DNA from: Iodobacter violaceini
GTDB lineage: Bacteria; Pseudomonadota; Gammaproteobacteria; Burkholderiales; Chitinibacteraceae
DNA length: 64,000 nt
Assembly: GCF_011601265.1 (NCBI RefSeq)
Contig: NZ_JAAOLX010000003.1
Location: 62,001-126,000 of the forward strand
Reading direction: 5' to 3'
Part shown: positions 53,860-61,202 of the stretch, piece after piece
How the letters are laid out: each line of letters begins with the position of its first letter
How positions within the stretch are numbered: the stretch's first letter is position 1
The notes under the pieces: generated by a model
Seen by the model: the letters and a program-made list of their open reading frames with translations, nothing else
The model's database searches: none
What the model was told of the DNA's origin: nothing
Translations under genes and position numbers: made by a program

Positions 53860-55434
53860 TCACAGCTTTTGCTCTGCAAAATGCACGCGTTCAAAATTGC
53901 TGCCGTATTCCAGAATACTAATAAATTTTACTTTGATGATTCGCTCGCCATTCCATAGCTCGCACTGGCGGCCTGCTCGGAACCAGCCATTGGGCAGAAG
54001 CAGTGTTTGCGGCGCTTTCAGGGCGGGCATGGCGGGCAGCCAGACAATATTTGTATATTCAGGCGTTGCCCGTGCTGGCTCGCAAGGCCGGATGGCGGCG
54101 GCTTTCGGCAGGCCGGGCAACAAGACCAGGCCCAGATGCAAATTGCCTTCGCTTTCTTCCAGCCAGCGCACCACGCCTGCCAAATAGCGGGCAGAAGACT
54201 TCACCACCATCAGCTGATTCAGGCTGATACGCTCACCCTGAGATGCCACACGACTTAAACGCAAGCCTTGAGCCGTTTCATTCACCACATCCCATAGCTC
54301 AATCGGTGGCAAAGCCTGCGGCTCATTATTTTGCCGTGAAGGCGATAAATCACCAAAGAGGTGAATATTGATTAAATCACGGCTGCCTACTTTTACAGAT
54401 TCTTCTGGCGGCGGGGTGTAATTGCCGTCAACCACATAAAGATGCTGCGCGGGCAAAGCCAGGATCAGCGGCACGGTGCGCGGCTTAAGCTCGCGTGGAG
54501 CCCGCTCTGTGCCATGCTCGCACCAAAGCCGGTAAAGATCAGACAAAATATCCAGCGTTGCCTGCAAGCCAAGCTCGTTCCCCAAACCCAGCTTTTCTGG
54601 TAATTCGCCCTGACGCAGCAACTTAATACGTTTGGATAAAACCTGCGCCAATGCAAGGGTATCAATCTCACGGATGTCCGGCCCTTCTTTGGGCTGACCA
54701 AAACGCTGCGGGCTGCCAGGCTCTGCCAGATCAATCTGCAAAGGGGTTTTACCCGGAAGTGCTGGCGCTTTAGGCGCAATATGGCTGCGCGTTGCAAACA
54801 GCTCCAGCATTTGGTCTATCCACAACAAACGCCGCAAAGTGTGCTGATTTGAATTGGCGGCAGAAAGGAGCAGAGTATGGATAAAAACCGCTTGCACTGT
54901 GGTTGAATCACCTACGCTGAGCAGGCTGTCTTTAACTTTTTTATCTGTAATCGCCAATTGCTCGGCATGCTGATAAAAGCTGAATATTTTTACCCAGATT
55001 GCATCAGATACTTTTCGCCCAACCATATAGTGGCAACGCACCACAAATCCCATGCAACGCACAGCACGCTCGGCAAGCAGGGGCAAAAATTCAACAATGG
55101 GCGAATCATCAGCCTGGGCATCTTTCCAGCAGCGTGCGTAAGCATCGGCCATGCCCTCCCACAGCTTGCTGGCAGCCTGCCACTGCGCCTGCTCGGAGGA
55201 GCTCAAAGGCAGCGGCTTTGCGGCATATTCATGCGTTAAAGCAAACTGCACATCATGTACAGAGCTGCGCAAAATCTCTAATGATTTTAGTGCCTCCAGC
55301 GGTAGCATATTGCCTTCAGCCAGCGTTTCCATTGCACTGCATAATTCTGCATGCGCCACGCGGGTATTCATCAGCGGCAATAAAATCAGCCAGTCTTTGG
55401 TGCTTCGGGCATCGGTAAAAGGAACCTGGCTCAT
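53860..55434 (-). CDS. Unknown protein, paralogue of the 8022-9581 gene
   Basis: 524 residues, soluble-looking. The N-terminal 350 residues are helical and weakly similar to the 8022-9581 product; the C-terminal 160 share its phrases (VVNETAQGLRLSRV, GVVRWLEESEGNLHLGLVLL, PAMPALKAPQTLLLPNG). The GVVRWL and LHLGLVLL strands are like a PilZ beta-barrel, but a clear RxxxR and D-x-S-x-x-G set is not evident, so c-di-GMP binding is only possible. Its ATG overlaps the stop of the HIT gene (ATGA), so the two are co-translated. Function unknown. Confidence 0.7.
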   Translation of the reverse strand: MSQVPFTDARSTKDWLILLPLMNTRVAHAELCSAMETLAEGNMLPLEALKSLEILRSSVHDVQFALTHEYAAKPLPLSSSEQAQWQAASKLWEGMADAYARCWKDAQADDSPIVEFLPLLAERAVRCMGFVVRCHYMVGRKVSDAIWVKIFSFYQHAEQLAITDKKVKDSLLSVGDSTTVQAVFIHTLLLSAANSNQHTLRRLLWIDQMLELFATRSHIAPKAPALPGKTPLQIDLAEPGSPQRFGQPKEGPDIREIDTLALAQVLSKRIKLLRQGELPEKLGLGNELGLQATLDILSDLYRLWCEHGTERAPRELKPRTVPLILALPAQHLYVVDGNYTPPPEESVKVGSRDLINIHLFGDLSPSRQNNEPQALPPIELWDVVNETAQGLRLSRVASQGERISLNQLMVVKSSARYLAGVVRWLEESEGNLHLGLVLLPGLPKAAAIRPCEPARATPEYTNIVWLPAMPALKAPQTLLLPNGWFRAGRQCELWNGERIIKVKFISILEYGSNFERVHFAEQKL

Positions 55435-55847
55435 CGTTGTATGGCCTGCAAAGCGATTCGGAGCGCTAATAATTGTTTAGCAGATACTCTTGTTTCTGCA
55501 TCCGGCTTAACTGCCTCAGCCCATATTGGGGCGGGAAAATGACGATCATCTTTAAAGCGTGGAATAACATGCCAGTGTAAATGCGGCACCATATTGCCAA
55601 GGCTGGCTAAATTGACTTTATCAGGCTGCAATGTGCTGCGCATGGCCGATTCCACAGCAAAAACCAGCTGCATTAATCTTTGCCTGTCTTCGGTATTTAG
55701 ATCACTGAATTCCGCCGTATGCTGCTTTAGGATAACGCGGCAAAAACCCGGGTATCCTGCCTCATCAGCCAACACAACACGACAAAAATCATCCTGCCAG
55801 AGAATTTCTCCGCCGCTGTCAGAGCACAACACACAATCTGAATTCAT
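55431..55847 (-). CDS. HIT-family nucleotide hydrolase/transferase
   Basis: 138 residues, one HIT domain. The catalytic motif is HLHWHVIPRF near residues 90-99 (H-x-H-x-H-x-x). It starts with CVLCSDSGGEILWQD; the CxxC pair is common in the diadenosine-polyphosphate hydrolase branch. The family hydrolyses nucleotide phosphoesters; the substrate is not known here. The start ATG 55847 has AGGAA about nine bases upstream, so the longer frame to 55874 is less likely. The next gene overlaps its stop. Confidence 0.9.
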   Translation of the reverse strand: MNSDCVLCSDSGGEILWQDDFCRVVLADEAGYPGFCRVILKQHTAEFSDLNTEDRQRLMQLVFAVESAMRSTLQPDKVNLASLGNMVPHLHWHVIPRFKDDRHFPAPIWAEAVKPDAETRVSAKQLLALRIALQAIQR

Positions 55848-56080
55848 TACATTATTCCTGTTGATTTGCATCATTATAGGCTGAGCATTCGCCCAAATAA
55901 GCTGATGCTATTCTAACGCCGCCCCCCGGCTGCCGCTATCGGTAGCAACCATAACCTTACACCGTAAAAAATACATTTTATTTGGCACAGAATGTAACAA
56001 ACCGCGCCGGCTAAGGCCGCCCAAAGCCTGCAGAATCTCAGTACAATCGTTTTTTTAACCAAATTAATAGCCAATCCAAT

Positions 56081-57457
56081 ATGCAACTCTATTTATATGA
56101 CAACTGGGAACGCCAATTAAGGCCATTTCAAGCCATCCGCTCCGATTGGGTTGGCTTGTACTGTTGCGGCCCCACTGTCTATGACTACGCGCATATCGGT
56201 AATTTACGCACTTATTTATTTGAAGATATTCTGCGCCGCACCCTGCAATTTAATGGCTATACCGTACGCCATATCGTCAACATTACCGACGTAGGGCATC
56301 TGGTTTCTGATGCCGATGAGGGTGAAGACAAAATGGAGCGCGGCAGCCGCAAATCGGGTAAATCCGCATGGGAAATCGCCGATTATTTCAGCGCCGTATT
56401 TAAAAATGATTTATCCACGCTGAATATGCTGGAGCCCACGCTCTGGTGCAAAGCCACCGAGCATATTGCAGAGCAAATTGCCTTTATCCAGGTACTGGAA
56501 GAAAAAGGCTATACCTACGCCAACAGCGACGGTATTTATTTTGATACCGCAAAACAAGACGATTACGGCTATCTGGCCCGCTTAAACCGCGAAGGCCTGA
56601 ATGCCGGCAGCCGCGTGGCACTTGGCGAAAAGAAAAGTATCACCGATTTTGCGCTGTGGAAATTCAGCCCTGCAGGCAGCACCCGCCAAATGGAATGGGA
56701 AAGCCCATGGGGACGTGGTTTTCCAGGCTGGCATATTGAATGCTCGGCGATGTCGGCCAAATATCTGGAGCCTTGGTTTGATATTCATTGCGGCGGCGAA
56801 GACCATATTTCCATCCATCACAGCAATGAAATTGCCCAAAACCAGGCTTGCCACGGCACGCGCTTAGCTAATTTCTGGATGCACGGTTATTTCTTGCAGC
56901 TGGACGCCAGCAAAATGAGTAAATCCAGCGGCGATTTCCTGCGCCTGCAAACGCTGATCGACCAGGGCATTGATCCGATCGCCTACCGTTATCTTTGCCT
57001 GACGGCACACTATCGCAGCCAGCTTAATTTTAACTGGGATGCGCTAAGCGGTGCTCAAACCGCCCTTGCCCGGCTGCGTGACAGCTACTTCGCCCTGCCC
57101 GATGGTGGCGAATGCGATAGTGATTATCTGGCGAGATTCACCGAAGAAATAAACCAGGACCTGAATATCCCCCGTGCCATTGCACTGGTGTGGGAGCTGC
57201 TCAAATCCAAGCTCAGCCCAAGCCATAAAAAAGCCACACTGAGAAAATTTGACGAAGTATTAGGCCTGGGTTTAGCCACCTGGCAACCTACCATCGCAGC
57301 AGCTGTTCCGGCTGAGATTGAGGCTTTAGCAGCCCGGCGCCAGCAATATCGCAAAGAAAAAAACTGGGCGGCAGCTGATCAGATGCGTGGCGAGTTAAAA
57401 GCGTTGGGTTATGAGGTGGAAGATACAGCCGATGGCTGGATTGTGAAGAACATTTAA
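56081..57457 (+). CDS. cysS: Cysteinyl-tRNA synthetase
   Basis: 458 residues, normal length. Class I signatures: YCCGPTVYDYAHIGNLRTYL, with the zinc-ligand Cys and HIGN, and SKMSKSSGDF for KMSKS near residue 278. The zinc-site block WGRGFPGWHIECSAMSAKYL and the DIHCGGEDHISIHHSNEIAQ stretch follow the family. The C-terminal domain ends in RRQQYRKEKNWAAADQMRGE, as in other CysS. Single gene, with a hairpin after the stop. Confidence 0.98.
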   Translation: MQLYLYDNWERQLRPFQAIRSDWVGLYCCGPTVYDYAHIGNLRTYLFEDILRRTLQFNGYTVRHIVNITDVGHLVSDADEGEDKMERGSRKSGKSAWEIADYFSAVFKNDLSTLNMLEPTLWCKATEHIAEQIAFIQVLEEKGYTYANSDGIYFDTAKQDDYGYLARLNREGLNAGSRVALGEKKSITDFALWKFSPAGSTRQMEWESPWGRGFPGWHIECSAMSAKYLEPWFDIHCGGEDHISIHHSNEIAQNQACHGTRLANFWMHGYFLQLDASKMSKSSGDFLRLQTLIDQGIDPIAYRYLCLTAHYRSQLNFNWDALSGAQTALARLRDSYFALPDGGECDSDYLARFTEEINQDLNIPRAIALVWELLKSKLSPSHKKATLRKFDEVLGLGLATWQPTIAAAVPAEIEALAARRQQYRKEKNWAAADQMRGELKALGYEVEDTADGWIVKNI

Positions 57458-57470
57458 GCCGCATGCCTGA

Positions 57471-57495
57471 GCAGGTGGCCACAATGGCCGCCTGC
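57471..57495 (+). terminator. Hairpin after cysS
   Basis: GCAGGTGGCC and GGCCGCCTGC form a 10-bp stem with one G-U pair around ACAAT, 13 bases past the stop, followed by AATTTCTC. Likely a terminator with a weak T tract. Confidence 0.6.
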
Positions 57496-57618
57496 AATTT
57501 CTCACTACTCTATAAATGACTTTGAAAAATAAACACCTGATTGTGGTTTTAGCTTGGTCTGTTTAAATACAGCTTCGCCGCCTTAGTGAAAATCCGTGAT
57601 CAACATGAGAAAGAAAAA

Positions 57619-57948
57619 ATGAACTTACTATTTGTTTGGATGATAATTGTAATGCCGGGCTTAGCAATTAACTTTGTAATTCACAAATGGTGTGTAAAGA
57701 AGCAAACAAAAAAATCTTCCGAAATTTGGCTGCTTATTATAAACGGTGTTTTCTTATCACCATTAATGGGTATCGCTATATTTTCAAACTCAGATGGCGG
57801 CTATGGCGCAGGGCTGGGCGCCGTGCTTATTCCCATGGCCAATACAGGCCTGAGTGTATTGTTTATTATTTATGCAGCATTAAGTGATCGCCCTGAGCCA
57901 GCAACACTCCCCCCGGGCACAAGCAATCCAGAATCAGATCAAATATAG
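57619..57948 (+). CDS. Small membrane protein of unknown function
   Basis: 109 residues with three hydrophobic segments: LLFVWMIIVMPGLAINFVIH near the N-terminus, IWLLIINGVFLSPLMGIAIF near 40-60 and VLIPMANTGLSVLFIIYAAL near 72-92; the last 17 residues are Pro-rich and polar. ATG 57619 has GAGAAAG upstream, and a start 11 codons earlier is also possible. Not a recognised family. A second small membrane gene follows after 26 bases, and the pair may be co-transcribed. Confidence 0.6.
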   Translation: MNLLFVWMIIVMPGLAINFVIHKWCVKKQTKKSSEIWLLIINGVFLSPLMGIAIFSNSDGGYGAGLGAVLIPMANTGLSVLFIIYAALSDRPEPATLPPGTSNPESDQI

Positions 57949-57974
57949 TTTTTACACATAGGAATAAGAATGTA

Positions 57975-58160
57975 ATGTTTTACAACTGTAATATCACTTG
58001 CATCGTGCCAATGATATTTACGGTGTTTGGGCCAATAACAAGTATTACCCTCATTGGAATGCTGATTATCAGCGCATTTCATATCAAAAAAGATTCAGGG
58101 AAAATATTGCTAACCAGCACTATCGTTCTTATCTTTTGGTGGGCCAGTATTCTTATTTAA
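57975..58160 (+). CDS. Small membrane protein of unknown function
   Basis: 61 residues, almost entirely hydrophobic, with two predicted TM segments (IVPMIFTVFGPITSITLIGM and GKILLTSTIVLIFWWASIL). ATG 57975 has AGGAATAAG upstream. Not a recognised family. It follows the 109-residue membrane protein and ends 53 bases before the convergent MocR gene. Confidence 0.5.
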   Translation: MFYNCNITCIVPMIFTVFGPITSITLIGMLIISAFHIKKDSGKILLTSTIVLIFWWASILI

Positions 58161-58213
58161 ACGTTAACAAATGCAATAAGTATTCCTTGGGTGCAGTTCT
58201 GAAGGCCGCTTGA

Positions 58214-59647
58214 TCATGCTTTCATTTGCAGCTCCATTGCCTTAGCAAGGCGCTGAATTCCCTGCTTAATTTCCTCCGGCTCCAGGCTGCCATAACCTAA
58301 GCGTAATGCATGAATGGCCTGGCCTTCTGCTGCGAAATCACTGCCAGGCAAGACTTTCACCCCCAGCCTGCCTGCATCGCTCTGCAAACGCTGCATATCC
58401 AGCGGAATATTTATTTTTAACCACAAAGCCAAACCGCCGTTGGGCAAATCAAAACTCACCTTATCCCCTATCAGGGTTTTAATTTCCTCAGCCATGATAT
58501 TGCGCCGGCTTTCATAAATGCGCAGCGCACGGCGAATGTGGCGTTTTAATTCTCCGCTTTGCATCAAATCTGTCACGGCCAGCTCGGTCACTGCATTACC
58601 CTGCCTGTCGATCAGCATCACTTCAGCAGTGCAGCGATCAATAAAATTCTGAGGCCCAAAGACATAGCCCAGCCGTAAACCAGGCGCTAATACTTTGGAA
58701 AGCGAAGAAATATAAATCACATTATCTGCAGTGCTAATGCTCGCCATGGGGAAAACAGGGCGATGAGCAAAATGAAACTCATGATCGTAGTCATCCTCAA
58801 TCATCACAAAACCATAGCGGTCCGCCAGTGCTAACAGCTGCATACGGCGCTCTGGCGGCATCATTGTGGTGGTGGGAAACTGGTGATGGGGCGTCAGATA
58901 AATCGCTTTCAGGCGGCGCTGCTGGCAAAGCTGCTCCAGTTCATCCGGCCGCATGCCTGATTCATCCTGGCCTATCGCAAAGGTCTGTGCGCCCGCAGCC
59001 TGAAATGCCGCCCTCGCCGGCGGGTAGCTTAGCGCATCCAAAGCCACCGCATCGCCGGGCTTTAACAAAACACGCGCAGCAAGATAAATACCCATCTGGC
59101 TGCCCCGCACCACGCACAATTGATCGACGCCAGCATTCAGGCCACGCTCCTGGCTGAGCATAGTGCAAAGCGCCTGGCGCAAGGGCAACTCGCCACGCGG
59201 ATCGCCATAAGCCAAACGATTTGCCCTCGCCGTCGCGATTAAGGCCCTTCGGTAAGCCCGCCCCAGCACATCAAAAGGAATCAGCCTGGAATCCGGCACG
59301 CCATCGGTAAAATCAATAAGATACGACTCAAGCTCCTGCACGGCTTCCCTGATGATTTTTGCCTTAGCCACAGGCCGCTCTGCAGCAATAAGCGCGGGCA
59401 ACACAAAAGTGCCGCGCCTGCCCTGAGTACAAAGCCAGCCTTGGGCAATCAGCTCATCAAACGCCTGGATCACCGTCTTGCGGTTTACCCCCAACTGACG
59501 TGCGACCTCCCGCGAGCCAGGCAGTGCGCTGCCGCCAGTTAAGCGCCCCCTTTGAATTTCATCCACGATGTATTGGGCAATTTGCAGATGCACAGCAAGC
59601 CCCGCTTGCCGGTCAATCTGCAGTAATAAGGACCAGGGGCGCAGCAT
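58214..59647 (-). CDS. MocR/PdxR-type GntR regulator with aminotransferase-like domain
   Basis: 477 residues. The N-terminal GntR winged helix (about 20-85) shows GSALPGSREVARQLGVNRKT; a linker leads to a fold-type I aminotransferase-like domain (about 110-470). PLP-binding marks: VVRGSQMGIYLAARVLLKPG, VMIEDDYDHEFHF with the Asp, and YISSLSKVLAPGLRLGYV with the Schiff-base Lys. Such regulators use PLP as effector; the nearby yggS remnant and glutamine amidotransferase lie on the other strand across a shared intergenic region with an inverted repeat that looks like an operator. Exact target unknown. Confidence 0.92.
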   Translation of the reverse strand: MLRPWSLLLQIDRQAGLAVHLQIAQYIVDEIQRGRLTGGSALPGSREVARQLGVNRKTVIQAFDELIAQGWLCTQGRRGTFVLPALIAAERPVAKAKIIREAVQELESYLIDFTDGVPDSRLIPFDVLGRAYRRALIATARANRLAYGDPRGELPLRQALCTMLSQERGLNAGVDQLCVVRGSQMGIYLAARVLLKPGDAVALDALSYPPARAAFQAAGAQTFAIGQDESGMRPDELEQLCQQRRLKAIYLTPHHQFPTTTMMPPERRMQLLALADRYGFVMIEDDYDHEFHFAHRPVFPMASISTADNVIYISSLSKVLAPGLRLGYVFGPQNFIDRCTAEVMLIDRQGNAVTELAVTDLMQSGELKRHIRRALRIYESRRNIMAEEIKTLIGDKVSFDLPNGGLALWLKINIPLDMQRLQSDAGRLGVKVLPGSDFAAEGQAIHALRLGYGSLEPEEIKQGIQRLAKAMELQMKA

Positions 59648-59667
59648 GGCTTGCTCACAGAAAAAAC

Positions 59668-59710
59668 TGGACCATCCATATTATCAAATCTGGAGGTTTT
59701 TAATGGTCCA
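59668..59710. promoter_or_regulatory. Inverted repeat in the MocR/yggS intergenic region, candidate operator
   Basis: TGGACCAT (59668-59675) and ATGGTCCA (59703-59710) are perfect 8-base inverted repeats, 27 bases apart, just upstream of the MocR start and between the divergent units. Position and symmetry suggest MocR binding. Confidence 0.5.
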
Positions 59711-59770
59711 ATAGCGGGCTAGAGTTTGGTTCTTGAAGTGGGCAAACCACAGCGGTCTAAAAAGGACGCC

Positions 59771-60123
59771 ATGCAAAACAATCCAGCATTGAGCCACTCG
59801 CTAAAATTCTATATCCACAAGCGCAAACCCAGGCTGAAATTAGCGCCAATCTGGCGGTGGTGAAAGATAAAATAACGGCCGCCTGCCTTAGAAATGGCCG
59901 CAGCCCTGATGCGGTTCAATTGCTTCCGGCCAGCAAAACCATAGCAAGCTCGCGGATTCAAATGGCCTGCGCTGCGGGATGCCGTGCAATGGGTGAAAAT
60001 AAAGTGCAGGAAAATACACCGCAACTCTGCAAGCTTTCCATGGGCATGTCTGGCGATTTTGAGCTGGCCATTGAAGAAGGCGCCACCATTATTCGGGTCA
60101 GCCAGGCCATTTTTGGAATAAGA
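59771..60123 (+). pseudogene. yggS: yggS pseudogene (PLP homeostasis protein) with internal deletion
   Basis: Family phrases of YggS/PLPBP survive in order: [20 protein letters not shown], then LLPASKT with the PLP Lys, [12 protein letters not shown] and finally [16 protein letters not shown] with IFGIRA. Between GENKVQE and LSMGMS only a few residues remain, so more than 100 of the usual about 230 are missing. The reading frame has no start codon of its own: ATG 59771 is in another frame that stops after 30 codons. The remnant then runs in frame into the glutamine amidotransferase gene without a stop, which can mislead gene calling into one fused product. Confidence 0.8.
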
Positions 60124-60177
60124 GCCACAAGCGACCAATATTATTGGCCAGAAAAAACAGCACAGGAGCCTGGAAGC

Positions 60178-60888
60178 ATGAAAACCGCTATCGTTATCCG
60201 CCATGTTTTATTTGAAGACCTAGGCTTACTTGCGCCCCTGTTGCAGGAGCAAAATTTTGCTGTTCGCTATTTGGAAGCAGGGCTGGATGATCTGTCCCCA
60301 GCCAGGCAAGCCGATTTATTGATCGTTTTGGGCGGCCCAATAGGTGCATTCGACGAGGATAAATACCCCTTTATTCTGGATGAGCTGGCGGTGATAAAGC
60401 ACAGGCTAAGCCTGAAACAAGCAACGCTGGGAATTTGCCTGGGCGCTCAGCTGATGGCGCGTGCCTTAGGGGCAGCAGTTGCACCGATGCAGCAACAGGA
60501 GATCGGCTTCGCCCCACTCACACTGACGGCAGCCGGAGAGAAGTCGCCTCTGCACGCCTTGCAAAATCAGCCGGTTTTACACTGGCATGGCGATCAATTT
60601 GCTATTCCTCAGGGGGCAACCCTGCTGGCCGCCTCAGCGCAATGCCCTCATCAGGCTTTCTCGCTGGATAATTATGCCCTGGCGCTGCAATTTCACGCCG
60701 AAGCCGATTGCCAGCGAATCGAGCAATGGCTGATCGGCCATGCTGCGGAGCTGGCGATGGCTGGCGCAGAGCCCGGCCTATTGCGCAAGCAAGCGGCAGA
60801 GAATAGAGCAGCACTTAGCTCCGCCTGCAGGTTGCTGTTTACTCAATGGCTCAATCTTTTACCCCAAAACAGGTTCCACAATGAATAA
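60178..60888 (+). CDS. Class I glutamine amidotransferase-like protein
   Basis: 236 residues from ATG 60178, with GGAG about 11 bases upstream. The triad is visible: Cys in [11 protein letters not shown] (about 82-92) and His/Glu in LQFHAEAD (about 172-179). The layout resembles the GMP-synthase-like amidotransferase family ([20 protein letters not shown]). The partner that would use the ammonia is not obvious; some members act alone on gamma-glutamyl compounds. The next small gene overlaps its stop by 8 bases. It replaces the fused frame that continues upstream into the yggS remnant. Confidence 0.85.
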   Translation: MKTAIVIRHVLFEDLGLLAPLLQEQNFAVRYLEAGLDDLSPARQADLLIVLGGPIGAFDEDKYPFILDELAVIKHRLSLKQATLGICLGAQLMARALGAAVAPMQQQEIGFAPLTLTAAGEKSPLHALQNQPVLHWHGDQFAIPQGATLLAASAQCPHQAFSLDNYALALQFHAEADCQRIEQWLIGHAAELAMAGAEPGLLRKQAAENRAALSSACRLLFTQWLNLLPQNRFHNE

Positions 60889-61138
60889 ATACCGCCTGCA
60901 AATCTGGCAATACGATCGCCTGTGGGGCAGCTTTGAAAGCGAAGGCCCACAGGCCAAATTTGCCATACAAGATATGCACCATCGCCTGCCTGCAGAGCAG
61001 GGCTTTCAATTTAAGCTGTTTATTGCCCGTGATGAAAAGCGAATCATTGAAAGCGGCCCTGCAGGAATTCGCTTACTCGCCGCAGAAGTGCTCTATGAAG
61101 AGATGGCCTGGCCGCTGCTGATTCATCAGCCAGCATAA
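60881..61138 (+). CDS. Small protein of unknown function
   Basis: 85 residues from ATG 60881, overlapping the amidotransferase stop by 8 bases; AGG lies nine bases upstream. It starts [20 protein letters not shown] and is soluble, with mixed alpha/beta character ([18 protein letters not shown] near 47-64). Not a recognised family. Tight overlap suggests it works with the amidotransferase. A terminator follows. Confidence 0.7.
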   Translation: MNKYRLQIWQYDRLWGSFESEGPQAKFAIQDMHHRLPAEQGFQFKLFIARDEKRIIESGPAGIRLLAAEVLYEEMAWPLLIHQPA

Positions 61139-61139
61139 A

Positions 61140-61166
61140 AAAATGGGCACGATATGTGCCCATTTT
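61140..61166. terminator. Bidirectional terminator between the small gene and the FAD/Fe-S oxidase
   Basis: AAAATGGGCAC and GTGCCCATTTT pair perfectly around GATAT, with A and T runs at the ends. It lies just after the 60881-61138 gene and 37 bases past the convergent oxidase stop. Confidence 0.88.
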
Positions 61167-61202
61167 CATAGTGCTGGCGAATCTGCTTAAGCATCCAGCG
61201 AC

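Noticed and set aside
59857-60888. A single 343-residue fused protein
   Set aside because: The first third is a yggS remnant with a deletion and no proper start; the amidotransferase has its own ATG and ribosome site at 60178.
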